A stretch of DNA of 64,000 nt, taken from contig BRKX01000003.1 of assembly GCA_026008535.1 (NCBI GenBank), positions 64,381,001 through 64,445,000 of the forward strand. The letters run 5' to 3'. The position numbers and the translations under genes are program-made. The notes below the pieces were generated by a model. The model ran no database searches and had not been told where the DNA came from. It worked only from the letters and a program-made list of their open reading frames with translations. Positions 47,816 through 60,629 of the stretch are shown one piece after another (position 1 is the first letter of the stretch; each line of letters starts with the position of its first letter). The DNA is from Perilla frutescens. Taxonomy: Eukaryota > Streptophyta > Magnoliopsida > Lamiales > Lamiaceae.

Positions 47816-48581
47816 GAGCATCTCCAACCGAGCAACTCAAAACTCAAACCCATTTTACAGTAAATGTCCCATCAAACAGTAATTCATCTCCAACCTACAA
47901 ACTCATTTTCAAACTCAAAAGAATATTATCTCAATATTCATCCTCATACCACTTTTTATCTTTTTTCAATACCCGCACATTTATCAAATTTACAAATCGA
48001 ACCTTTTAATTTTATTTTATTTTGTATATTCATGGAACATCTAATATAAATAATTATTAATCAATAATTTCTTACAAAATATAATATTACTAGATATCTT
48101 AATTTTGAAGGGCTATAATAAAAAATATTAAACTATATTTATTAAATAAGAGAAAAATTACAAACTTGAGAAGAAAATTAAATTAAAAGGCATTCGTACA
48201 CATAAATTTGAAGCAAAATAAAAATACATGGGTATTCGTACATATTTATGTCATTTTAATTTTTACAATTATAATTTTAATTATTCTCTTAATAAATACC
48301 ATATACAAAAAATTTAATACAAAAAAGGAAAACATATACACAATACAAATCATTATAAAATATTAAAAATACACTATTATAAATCTACAAATAAACAAAT
48401 GACTAAATTGTAATTTTACAAAACTTAAATAGTAGATGAGTATTGGAATAGTGTATACTCATATTTGGGTTTTTTACTGTTCAAGAAAATAGCGAATACT
48501 TATTTTGAGTTTGTAGATGAGTCTTGAATGGAGTGAAAAGGTGACTGTAAAATTGGGTATGGGTATCCCTAGAAGATGGTC
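47816..48581. mobile_element. PIF/Harbinger-like (Tourist) MITE, 766 bp
   Basis: Left end GAGCATCTCCAACC and right end (reversed) GACCATCTTCTAGG form imperfect terminal inverted repeats. A further inner match is CCATTTTACAGT against CAATTTTACAGT. TAA flanks both sides (47813-47815 and 48582-48584), the Harbinger-type target duplication. The interior is AT-rich and noncoding. Confidence 0.65.
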
Positions 48582-49148
48582 TAAGTGACACAAAAGTGGT
48601 ATATTCATATTAAGTAGAATCAATATTCATGTGTTGGATTTCCATGTGTAGTCTTAGGTACAAGACTCATTGCTTTTAAGTTTTAACTAAAAAAAAAGTA
48701 GATTTGATAATCTAATTAATTATTTAAGATAAAGTATAGATTTTTTTTCAATGTTAATTAAGGGAATTGAAGTATCATCAAAAACTTATTGTGCACGTAT
48801 AACTCAATTAAGAGGGGTTATTCGACAATTTAATTAATTTAAAGTGAGGCAGAAAATGAACTTATAAAATTAGAGTGCTAAAATTTGGATTGTAAAAATC
48901 TAAGGGGAGATCACTGCACTAATTTATGAGATTATTTCTATGTCGCAACTTAATTACAACATGACTGCTACGAAAAAAAATGGAGACTAATTTTGAGATA
49001 TATATATCAAAAATCACTCTAACCTTAATTCAAACAGATTTCACTCTTAATCCCCTTAACTTTTTTTCTTCTGGTGAACTGTAAGTAAGCTATAACTTTC
49101 TATGGACTATACCAAAATAAAATTGTAATAAATTAGTGTATCATATGC

Positions 49149-49665
49149 AGGGCCTACACTGGCATTTTAGAGGTCCATGACCAAGTCAGAAAAATGGGTC
49201 CTAAGAATTTTTTTCCTTATGTATGTTGAAGTTTTTTCCACTTTATCTTAATTGTCCTAAATTTTGAAAAAGTGCAAACAACATTTAGTAAATTCAATTC
49301 ATGAATTTGTAAGTAACTAACACTTTCATTAATTAAATAATCGTAAAAGAAAAATATTGATGATACTAAAAAAGAATTATACAAATTATAAATTTTTTTT
49401 ATATTTGAATTATGGCGAACTCAAAATTAGGGAATAAAAATTCTAAATACAACATCTCAGTTTTGATTAAAAAAAATTGAGTTTTAATGGTTCATTTCTC
49501 GTACTAGAACTTTGTTTAGAGCATGGATAGTTGATTAATGGTCTAATTGCAAAATTGAGATTAATCCAAAATAAAATCTCAATAAATTTTCACATTAAAT
49601 TTAAACATAAAAAAATATATAAGCAACGAAAGCGGAACTAATCACTAAAATGAATTTTATCTTGA

Positions 49666-49712
<47 letters not shown>

Positions 49713-49765
49713 TTTTTTAATTTGTGGTCCTAGGCGGCGGCCCACCTGACCTACCCGAGGCATAT
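49149..49765. mobile_element. hAT-like non-autonomous element, ends uncertain
   Basis: Starts CAGGGCCTACACTGGC and ends with a GGCGGCGGCCCACCTGACC stretch like the inner right end of the element at 50268. CATATG flanks both sides, but I could not establish an exact 8-bp duplication. Contains a (TA)n at about 49672-49708. Confidence 0.4.
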
Positions 49766-50267
49766 GCATGCATGTCCAAAGTATCATCATCGAGTATCAT
49801 ACAATTTGGATAAATACTCGACTACTCTCAAAAGTATGGTAGGTTGGATTATTTGAACTCATTACATTTTAATCGATAAACATGCGGTTGGACATCCTCC
49901 CTTGAAATTAATTACTTGGTTTGTGGACGCGAGCAAAATGTTTGATGATAGTATAGAAATATCCATGCACCTATAGTTAGGCAAACATAATTACATAATT
50001 GATGCCCAAAATTTTAATGAACTGCATCATTCACACGCACGTAACAAAAAAGTAGTAATGGCATCGCACGAGTTCTTTGAAAGTAACATTTCAAATGTGA
50101 CTTATATAATATTACAATTTGTACAGTCAAAATTCTGATATATATCGTCTCAAAAATGCATGGTCCCTATAACTAGTTGAAATAACTTTCACGTGTGCGG
50201 TCGTTTGGAAAGTTTCTTTCTATGATTTCAGGAAAATAAATAGCATAAACAAGACTTTCGTTTTATT

Positions 50268-50567
50268 CAGAGCCGGTCCTGACATTTCAGGGGTTGTCGC
50301 AAAATGAAAAAAGAGCGATCCTAACTTTTTTATTATTTTAATGAACATCATAAAATTTCTTCTATTATTGTCTACATTATCCTAAGTTTAAAAAAGTGCA
50401 ATCAACACCTACAAATATTAATTGAATGATATAACACCAATCATGAATTTGATTCAAATGGCGATGGAGAATTGCCTACTAAGCCTGGTATGTAATTTTT
50501 TTTTTGCCCCAACAATTTGGGGGCCCATGGGCGGCGGCCCGCTGTAACATCCCTCCCGCCGGCCCTG
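50268..50567. mobile_element. hAT MITE, 300 bp
   Basis: Ends CAGAGCCGGTCC...GCCGGCCCTG are inverted repeats. A perfect 8-bp duplication GTTTTATT lies at 50260-50267 and 50568-50575. Size, ends and duplication length identify a non-autonomous hAT element. Confidence 0.85.
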
Positions 50568-50575
50568 GTTTTATT

Positions 50576-52572
50576 GTCATGTTCCAATTCATATTTCAAT
50601 ACATATTGATGTGTGATACGCACGTGTCTTGTGTATAATATTATATTATAAAGATTAGAATATTAATGACATTGAGAATTCGATTGAGGAATAACCATTT
50701 TGCGCTTAAGATGGGTGACTTCCTATATATATATCTTAAAGTAAATTAATTATAAGATGATGCGTGTATAAACCATTCAAAATAATTAATTGTCATTACA
50801 TTTTGAATAGTTCAACGCATAAGATATTGATAAAATTGTTAAATTACGTTTTTTTTTATTACTATGATTTGCTAAAAGAAATAAAAAGGTCAAACTAGAT
50901 TGATAAAAGTAGGCATTAATTTAATTTGTCATTATGCATATATGGATGATTATTTTGTGTATGAACACATGAAAAGTCCTAATCATCTGAGAAAATCACT
51001 CCTACGAGAATTATGCATATTATCATTTTCTTCTACTGCGATGGACCCCTCTATTTTCATGTTCGAAAATGTGATTAACCTAAATTTCACTATTTAATAA
51101 TCAGATGCGCATATATTAATTTTTAAAAGCCAGGTTCATAAGAAAGCAAAAAAAATAAAAAGAGGGGGGGGGGGGGGGGGGGCGGAGGGGGGTATTTTTT
51201 TCATATATTTTTTTTCAATTTGATTTAATTTCAGTAATTTTGTTAAAAAAAATTACAAACAAAAGAGAGGTACTGAAGGTTGATATTCATCCAATTGGAA
51301 ATGACATATATACATCATGTAAGTTTCTAAATGAGTCAAGCTATAACCCTTGAAACCAAATGGAATAATAAAATGTGTGTGTATATATAATAAAAATAAA
51401 AACCTTGAATAAGATCGATTAAGCAAGAATATTAATACTTTAAATTTTTACTAGTATTAATAAATTAAAGAACAATATTTACTTATTAGTTTATCGTATT
51501 ATTGTTCTGCATACGTAAAAGAAAAAAAATTTCTATATACCCAATATATATTTATAGATAGTATTCATTTAAAATATATATAGAAAATATGTTTTTTTAT
51601 ATAAAATCACGATGAGAATTTTTAACAACAAAATTAATTTCTGAGTAAAAAGATAGGCACAATTCTCTCAAACAATAGGTACACATCAGACGGTCAACGC
51701 GTGTTCACTAGTTAATCTGTAAAAAAATAGTGACATAGATAATACTTTTTGAATTTTGAGTGATATTTTTTAGTGTTACGGCCGATACTGATTTTAACTG
51801 TTTTTTTGATTTTTTTTTTCTGAGCGATACATTTTATGGATACATGTAATATTTTTGGGTATTTGAGTGATATTTTTTAGTATTATAGATGATACCGATT
51901 TTGACATTTTTTTTGCGGGTTGACTAATTCAACGCGATTTGACTTGATCAACACATTGACTGTATAATGTGCATGTACACAAAATCACCCCAAAGATAAG
52001 AGTAGAAGAGAAATTCATGGTTGGTTTTTATTTTTATTTTTTATTTTTGAAAATAAAGGCCACATTTTGTTATTTGCCTAAATCCCACCAAAATCTAAAA
52101 TAACTACGAGGTTCAGTTTTTTTTTTATACATAATATTAATATACCTACAATTATTACTCATTGGTGCATGCATGTGACTAACTCCATCTAAATTACACA
52201 ACATTGGCAAAATCCAAATTATGATCTTTCAAAAAAAAAAAAAAAAAAAAGTTTTGAAACAAACTACTTTTTATATCTTAATGAAATCAATCTCCACAAG
52301 GTGTTGAAGCCAAAGTGGAAAATCTAGCACTCCACTGGATCTCAAACGAAAGAGACACAGAAGACAAATAGTTAATTAATTAACTAAACTTCACTAACTA
52401 ATTATATTATAGTTTTGTATCATCATCTCTTAGTAGCATAATTCAAAACAAATTCAACCCCAACATAATTTGGCCGAATTGATGAAAGCCACAAATTATA
52501 TTACTTCTACGCAAGAACAAATTATATTGACCCAAACCATTTTAATTTTGCATAAAGAAAAAACGATAAAGA

Positions 52573-52607
<35 letters not shown>

Positions 52608-52940
52608 CCCATATACGTCTTCAAATATTAAAATTCGAAAATGAAAATCAAACCCAAGGGTCATACATATAAGTTACCAAATTCTCAAAAAAAAAAAGAA
52701 ATATTGTCCTTCAATAAAAATGATCAAGAAAGAATGCCAAGACCTTAAAAATTATAAATTTAAAACAATGAATTATTAGGTGCCCAAATTCATAGTACTA
52801 AACACATGGTATGTGCCTCAACATATATTTTATTTTCTTACGTAATATTTTATACAAATGCAAAAAATCATTAAAAATTCAGTAAAAATCAATTTAATGT
52901 CTACCATGATATAAAATATAAAATGATGCTACTAGTTAAA
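50576..52940. other. AT-rich intergenic with G run and microsatellite
   Basis: No gene found. It includes a 19-base G homopolymer at 51164-51182, a duplicated TGAGTGATATTTTTTAGT motif (near 51760 and 51865) suggestive of a transposon remnant, and a (TA)n at about 52578-52607. The last part holds the BKI1 3' UTR. Confidence 0.5.
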
Positions 52941-53936
52941 TTATGGCAGCTTGATTTTATCTTGATCCGCTGCAATCGACTTCTTGCAATGAGCAATCGC
53001 CGCCTGAACCGCCGCCTGCAACTCTTCCATGGTGCTATCACTTTTCGTCGGAGTTACAGTTCCGCTCGCCACCAACAGCCCGCTATTCGCCGGCGAGGTT
53101 CTCATGGACGCCGGCGCCGAGAACTCCCCTCTCCGCCCTCTGATAAAATTCTTCTTGTTTCTCACTCTTAAATTTCCCGAATACGAATACGGCTGCTGCC
53201 GCAGGAACTCGTCGGAGTTCCCCTGCCTCCGATTTCTGAGAGAGAGAAACGGTTTCACGAATCTTACATACCTCTTGAGAAGCTCGAATTTCGATTTTCG
53301 TTGTTTCTGCGCCTGATGATCGTCGTCATCGTCGTCTCTCTCTTGATCGGGGCAGCCTTTTCTCCATTTGGGCATGGCGAAGAGAGAGAAAGATTTCGAT
53401 TTTCCCCTCCCCTTTCCTTCCAACACGTGCCTGCTTTCATGGGCGTCGTCGTGGCGGCGGAGGTGGAGGTGGCGGTCATGATCATCGTCCCCGTCGTCAG
53501 TAATGTTGCTGGTTATGCTGCTGTTGTTGTCGTTGTTGTTATGTTGTAATAACTCTTTTATGGGGAGGGTGAAGCTGTCCAGAGAATTGGTGGAGGAGCG
53601 CGGCGAGACGGGAAGGTGGGAGAGGAGGTGGAGGGGGAGTAAGTGGCCGTGGAAGAAGATTTCATCGGCCGGAGATAAATCAATGGCGGCGGCGAATGGA
53701 GGAGGAGAGGATTTCGTTTTGCTGTCGAGGATTTTGGCGGTGGGGGCGGGGTGGAGGGAGATAGCGAAGGAGAATTCATGAGAAGGCGAAGACGAAGCTG
53801 ACGGTGGAGGTGAGGCCACCATCGCCGCCGCTGGCGCTTGATTGAGTTGTGCCTGCTGCTTTGTTTGTTGTACATCTCTCTTTCCTTCATTAATCTTCTC
53901 TGCTTCAATTCTCAGCATTTGATGTTGTGCTTCCAT
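52941..53936 (-). CDS. BKI1: BRI1 kinase inhibitor 1 (BKI1)
   Basis: Single-exon gene, 331 codons from ATG 53936 (MEAQHQ). BKI1 is a plasma-membrane-associated negative regulator of brassinosteroid signalling: it binds the BRI1 kinase domain, blocks BAK1 recruitment, and is released when BRI1 phosphorylates it. Supporting features: an N-terminal Pro/Ser-rich part; SFSLFAMPKWRKG in the middle; the basic KFELLKRYVRFVKPF block with the Tyr that corresponds to the phosphorylated site controlling membrane release; then FSAPASMRTSPANSGLL and the C-terminal BRI1-interacting helix STMEELQAAVQAAIAHCKK. Length agrees with Arabidopsis BKI1 (337). The frame stays open upstream to 54104 with a Lys run encoded by (AAG)n. 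I prefer 53936 because the upstream part lies in the 5' UTR and TATA region and has no family match. Confidence 0.92.
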   Translation of the reverse strand: MEAQHQMLRIEAEKINEGKRDVQQTKQQAQLNQAPAAAMVASPPPSASSSPSHEFSFAISLHPAPTAKILDSKTKSSPPPFAAAIDLSPADEIFFHGHLLPLHLLSHLPVSPRSSTNSLDSFTLPIKELLQHNNNDNNSSITSNITDDGDDDHDRHLHLRRHDDAHESRHVLEGKGRGKSKSFSLFAMPKWRKGCPDQERDDDDDDHQAQKQRKSKFELLKRYVRFVKPFLSLRNRRQGNSDEFLRQQPYSYSGNLRVRNKKNFIRGRRGEFSAPASMRTSPANSGLLVASGTVTPTKSDSTMEELQAAVQAAIAHCKKSIAADQDKIKLP

Positions 53937-54025
53937 ATTATTTTTGCTTATTTTAAGACCAACAAAATTCGAGGCTGCCAAGTTTTTTGTGGGGGATAAG
54001 GATAATTTGCAAGAAGTGGAGCTTG

Positions 54026-54116
54026 TCTTCTTCTTCTTCTTCTTCTTCTTCTTCTCTATAAAGTCTTGGTTAATTAAAACTGTGTTTTGCATGCAGTGTA
54101 CCAATTATATATATGA
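54026..54116 (-). promoter_or_regulatory. BKI1 core promoter and (CTT)n leader
   Basis: On the minus strand a TATA box (ATATATATAAT, about 54105-54115) precedes a GAA/AAG trinucleotide repeat (54026-54055) in the leader, about 90 bp upstream of the ATG. Confidence 0.5.
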
Positions 54117-54199
54117 GCTTGGCATATTTTGGCAAAGGGGGGCATGTGGTGGAAGTAGAATGGAAAGCTATTCATAGTGGGGTCTTATTTTAGAAACTA

Positions 54200-57100
54200 A
54201 CAACCTTTTATTTTTTTTAATTAGAAACTCCCAATCTTGTATTTTAATCATTTGATTTATGTTTTATGTGTATTTTAAAAATTAAATAATTATCCACTAA
54301 AAAATTTAAATACATGTGATAGAAATTTAATTGTTAGAATACAAGATGGAATACAATGTTGTTGAAGAATAGGGAGCTCGTGATTATGAGGAAATGCTAT
54401 TTTTGTTTTGTTTTGTTTTTTTTTTTAGGGAAAATTTTGAGGAAAGTTAGTTAGCATATATATATATAAGTAAATGGGGGTGATGAAATATATATAGATA
54501 CTATATTTCATGATTTACGTACAATGATACTTGCATATATTATTTGTACGGTCGGCATAAATAATTACCTAAATTATCCTAATGTTTTGGAGAGGTAATT
54601 TTTCAAACTTTAAATAACTAATAATTTAGAGAAGAATCTTAGAATGGAAAGCAAGTAGATACTCTGAAATAGGTCGTGATAAAGTTTTCACAGGCTTCTG
54701 GGTTCTTTTTGTAGTCATCTACTTTTGGGATTAGTTTGGATATTTTTTTATTTCATCATTAGATTTGAATTTCATGTGTTTTATTTAGTCTTGCTAAGTG
54801 ACAAAAAAACATTGAAAATTGAACGTAATTGTCTTCCATCTTAACTATAGATAAGCACGTACAGATAGTGAAGAAATTTGATGCTGGCTTATTTTTCATA
54901 TATATATGGAGAAATAATATTGGACAATAAATAATGTAATATAAGTTTGTATTATATATTATTGAATATTTCGATTCACTTAATCGGGAAAACATAAATA
55001 ATCAAGAATTTATTTACTTATTATTTATATATTTTTTGGGTTGGGGATTAATAATCATTACTAATAAGTAATAATATAATGTACGTCACAACTCACAAGA
55101 TATATATAAAAGCAATCATATATATATGTTTCAATGTGCAAAATCTTCTATTTATAATCAATGTGCAATCCAAATCTTCTTTAGTAAACTTTTATTTTGA
55201 CTTATCATATTTTATTTCATCCACATATAATAATACATAATAACACATATTGTATAATCGAAATATATTATTTTATAAAGGTTATAGAATACTTGATGAG
55301 CAAAATTAATGATATGGCTGAGGCTACATAATATAGAATAGATACATCAATTGGTGATAACATTTTCTTTCCATTTGGTGTTACGACACATCATTGTCCG
55401 AGTGTTGACAACCATGTAACTATGCTCTTTTTTCACTTGTCTTTTAATTGCAAAGAACAAAACATGGTTTTGGATAAAGAGTTTATGGAATTCCTAGCTA
55501 TGGAACTAAGATATTTTAGAGGGAACATGCTAGCCACATGTATCTCTATCTAATTTTCTATTTCATATCGTGTTTCAATCTCATATTTTATTTCATCAAC
55601 AACGTTCTACGTACATACATCGTATGTGGTAATAAAACGAAATGTATCACAAATAAATTAATATTAATAAATCTATAAAATACTATGTGAACTTATCTAG
55701 TATCAAGTTGTACTAGTTTGGAAAGATGACGGTGAATTAATTAACAATTCTTTGGACTGCAAATCTACAATATTACAATCCGTACACTAATAATTATGTC
55801 ACCTAAATCTTCCTAATAATGTAAAGGAAGTTTCTTACTTGCTATCTTATGTTTCCTCTATTGTATTATGAAATCGAAAAAAATATCACATGTTTATTTT
55901 TCTTTTAATTTTATCATTATATATATATATATTAAATGATGAAAATGGTTGACATTTAATTAATAGGAAATGAATGAAACATAGGCAAAAAAGGTTCTGT
56001 AATCCCGTGAAGAAATCTTGAATATAAAGGTGTTTGGTGGCTGAATTTTAAGTCTCTATACAAAGAGATTCGAATGGATATTGTAGCAACTAATGTCCAG
56101 CATAAATTCAAATGATTCCTTGTCCGGAAAGACTACTTTGTCCCCACCATGAACATGAATGACTTCTCACAATCTTTAATTTCTTCCATCCGGCTTAATT
56201 AAGTGGAGGGTAAAATGGTCATTTCACACCTTCCAATCCTCTTTACCCGCTTGGAGCCACAGATCTATGATTGATTGGTTAAGGAACTATCAAGATTACT
56301 GGGCATCGAATATATATCGTTTACATGTGATGATTGATTAATACTGACCTTTTTTTTCTTTTTGTAACTCCCCTTATGTTAAAGTATATAAAACCAAGTA
56401 TCTGAAGCATCAGGAATGTCGGTTGAGACGTAGTATTCCATCAAACACTTCGTTTCGGAGAGTTTGATCAAGATAACCCTAACCTAGACTACATTGATTT
56501 AATTTATACCCTAAACCAACTAGTCAAACAAAGGCTTCATCCATCAAGCCAGCCCATGTGGTCCAACAAAACTTTATTTGAGTCACAAGACAACAATCAC
56601 TCCGAATAACCTAAGAGCTAGCTAGCTGGTTTGGTTTCATTTCTACAGTGTTATACAACCGTCGAAGTACGCCACACAGAGTTCAAATACGAAGAAGAAA
56701 AACTACTGAAAGATCGTAGAGTCGAGTTTGGTAAGGAGAGGGGGGCCGGACACACGTGTAGATGAGGGTCCATGAGACCATCTTGTCGTAGAAAAAATTT
56801 GTTTGCGTAGTTAAGGTCGACATCTCAATCATGGAGGCATTATTTATTTGGGTGGACAGACTCACTTAACCACTCAAAAACCATTTGGTATCAATCAAAA
56901 AAGATAAGAGGAAAGTTTCTTGTCTTATTTCACGTTGCTTGCTGCCTTGTCTTCCTAAGACTCTTCTCTTCAATGCACTAACCATTTCTAGTGGCTATTG
57001 CCAATTGGGAGAGAAAGCAATCTTTCAGGCATGACTGTGATATCTTTGTTGCATCCCATGTTTGCTTCTCCTCTTGTCATTTCCAAGAATCGCCCTTCGA

Positions 57101-57990
57101 GATCTTGCTTTTCGAAGATGAAACACTGTTTTGCATCATGTGTAACCGAATGATGAGCGATATGTATGTGATACTTACGAAAGTAGGTCCATGCGTTGTA
57201 TCGGGATTTGAGATCTTGCTATTGTAGAGCCTCCGAAGATGAAACATTATTTGCATAACTAGGTTAAAAGAAACCGATCATCTGAAAGGTTCAACAAGCA
57301 AGTGGGGAGAGAGAGATGCATGAGTGTGGACCATTATATCTTTCAAACAGGCAAAGTGGCATTACAACCCATAGCATGAATGAAGGAGGCATTTTGTAAC
57401 TAGTGTTTTGATAAAAGAATATGTATGTTTAGTGCAGCACTAAACTACTATGTCACTTTCAAAAATCAAGTCAATAAAGGTACCAAAGACTCTATGCCTT
57501 TACATTAAATGCAGTGAACGAGCCAATCTTTGATAACGACGTCGTCTCCACCACAACAAAAGAAGCAAGAAAGTGAAAGTATTCTCATCAAAAGATGCAG
57601 ATTAGATGTATACAAAAGTGGAGTAATTTTCTATTTTGAATGTTTGGCTTCCTTAATCATAGAAGAAAGAATATAGAACAATGTTACATCGACAAATAAT
57701 GTTGTCCAAGACGCGTAAATTCCTAAAAAAAAAAAAACTTTAACAAATGTCTATGAGACAATATTACAATGAGGGCAGCTTTCACTTGTTAGCTCTGTGA
57801 GGGGAGTAAATAATGAACTCGATCAACAAATAAGTTATCTCTGGTCTATTCTACGGTAATTGTACATAAAGAGACTTACTCGTTTTTGGTTGGACAGCAA
57901 GACATATCGACAATCTTGTCCATTGTCAACGAGGGTTCCAACTCATCCACTCATAGATCTTTATCTTCAAGTCCAAACCCGGAAAAAGCA
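54200..57990. other. Intergenic, no gene recognised
   Basis: AT-rich to 56100, then more mixed composition. Open frames are short and show no domain. I see no RNA gene or element with defined ends. Confidence 0.5.
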
Positions 57991-58007
57991 AAAACACGGT
58001 CTTCATC

Positions 58008-60582
58008 TTAGCTATTCACAATAGGGGTCCTAATTACCCTTACTAGCTTATAGCAACAGATAGTAGTTGATCTTGTCATGCAACGGCCTTCTTGGTTATA
58101 ATCCATTTGAGAACACAGGCATTCAAGGGATGAACTTGCTGAATCAGATCGTCTAGTCACTTCCACTGCTGTATCTAGAAACTGGTAAAACATGGAAACA
58201 GAAAAAGAAATAAATATGTTGCGTGAACACAAATGTTTTCTATGGAGTTCAGTAATGGGATAAGTGTACCTCCAGAAGATCTTTTCCCTTCCATGGCCTC
58301 TTTCTTGTCTTGGCAGCTTGAGCAAAGGAAAGGACCATCCCAAGGCCTTAATTTTCTCAAATCGGTAGTTGCAGAGTGTATTGAAATGCCTTCTCCTGGT
58401 TTAATTTCTGCTTGGCAAACTGCACATACGAACAGCTTAAACATGTTGCAGACTGGGTACTTCGAGTCCAACCTGCATCACACAATGAACAAATTGAATC
58501 ATCCCGATCCTGTATGCTGGTTCAGTTTAGTCTTTGCAATATACATATGAGAAGTCTTTAGATAATAGGAATATTAAATATGAAAATTTTCAGACCTTTC
58601 CGATAGTAAAGCTGATCCTTCCTCGAACATTTCCTCCACCACATCTGCTTCACTATGTTCTTCCTTGCCAGTGTGAGAAGATGACTCTGAAGGCTTTTTC
58701 CGAAACATAGACTTGATGCCTCTTTTCCCTTGCTTCTTTGGAGGTATTTTTGGAGGATCGTTCTTCTCTGGAGGTTGAATGTCTACTACAATACATGTTG
58801 TATCATCTCGAAGACCTTTCACCCCTACGGCTTCCTGCACGTATGATAAGGAGAAAATCAGATAAGCCAAATAAACAACAGTTACTGTGTGAAATATGAA
58901 ATGCATAAAAAGAATTACTTTGACAATCTGTGAAGCTGCAGCATCTGGCGGCATTCCTCTACAACACTCAAACGCTGTTTCTGCAGATACTGCATCCCAA
59001 ACACCATCACTAGAGATAATAAGCCTTCCACCGGTTGCTGATAGCTGCACATGACAAATGAAATGATTTAGCATAAGTATTGGTTTTATTCAGACTTCAG
59101 AGTAAAATATGGAGTACAGCTTCATATAATTTTAGTTTCTAGAAGTGATTAAATGTCCAACAAGAACATAAAATAATAATCTCCTATACTAGGTGGAATT
59201 ATGATCTCCCAGGGATTTAAGAAAGTCTATACATTTATTTCCTTACCACATACAATATTTCATTCAATTTGACTAGGCTTTACCCATCTCAAAGGTAATG
59301 TATATAGCAGTCATAGAATATATCATTCACAAACAATGTCCCGGAGAAACTAGTTTGCCATATTGTTCAAGGAGAGCTCATGGTTGGTCAAAAACAGATA
59401 TTCATTTGATAATCATGTTCTTCGTTCCTAATCTCCGGCATAAGGAATAATCAGGAAAAGATAACATGGGCATCCATGTGCCAAAAAGTATCCAATCCAT
59501 CTCAACTTCCTAACATATATTTCCAAATTCAGAAAATACTCCCTCCATTTCATAATGTTTGTTGTTTTAGGATTTTAATATAGAATTAAAAATTAATTTT
59601 TTGGACTAATATACCCCTCCTTTCTATATCACATAAAATCTTATTCCCTTACATTTTCCTAAAAAGTTTGCAAAATTTTCTCTCTCCATATATTTTTAGA
59701 GTTAAACTTGGGAGAAAGGGTGTGAAAATATCTAAAACAACAAACATTTTGACACACTAAAACTTCCAAAACAACAAACATTATGAAACCGAGGGAGTAC
59801 TATTCATCTTAAGAGAGAAGCTCATCTACAACTCAAAAGACTAATTCATAGCTATATTTTTGTTGTTTCAAGAAAATAATTTCCCCTTCACTTGGTTACA
59901 TGAAACAAGGTTGGCACAGATGATACAAGCAAACATATAAACTTAATATCAGAGAATGATATATTTATTTTGTATCAGTAGAAAAAAAGGGCCTAGGTTC
60001 AGGAAACAGGAGCTTCATGATAGAAACAAACCTTCACTTGCTTTACATGAGGTATAGGAACTATGTACTCCCCGACATCCATGTCACCAATGGATCGTGA
60101 AAGACACAAACCACCAGGCCAACATCTTAATGGACCGATCTGCATAGCACCAAATCAACCATAATTTTAAAAAAACTATAATTAAAACCATGTCTTAATA
60201 GAAACGGAAGCCTCTATCAGGAACAAAGCGAAGAGTACCTCTGTGCCACCTCCGGTATTAAGCCGTCCAACTTCACCGCCACTTGCAGTTATTCGTTCCC
60301 TCCTGTTCCATCAAAAATCAGAGAACTGGGCTTTATTGAAAAAGAACCACCCATACTGCAAATTAGTTGGTATATTAAACTGCTTACTCTTCTTCACTGC
60401 ATTCAAGTCTATGATCTGCGGAGAGATAATATATTGCCCCTTCAGCTGATTCAAGCACACCACGAGAATCGCCAACTGAAGCAACAGTTAAGACCCATCC
60501 CTCAATTATTACAAAGGTTACTGTTGTTCCTGATGTTTGGGCTGAGAAATAAAAGAAAGAAATTAGCGCCTTATCAGGCCAT

Positions 60583-60629
<47 letters not shown>

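Noticed and set aside
53029..53781. Plus-strand open frames opposite BKI1
   Set aside because: They are antisense shadows of the BKI1 coding exon created by its biased codon composition.
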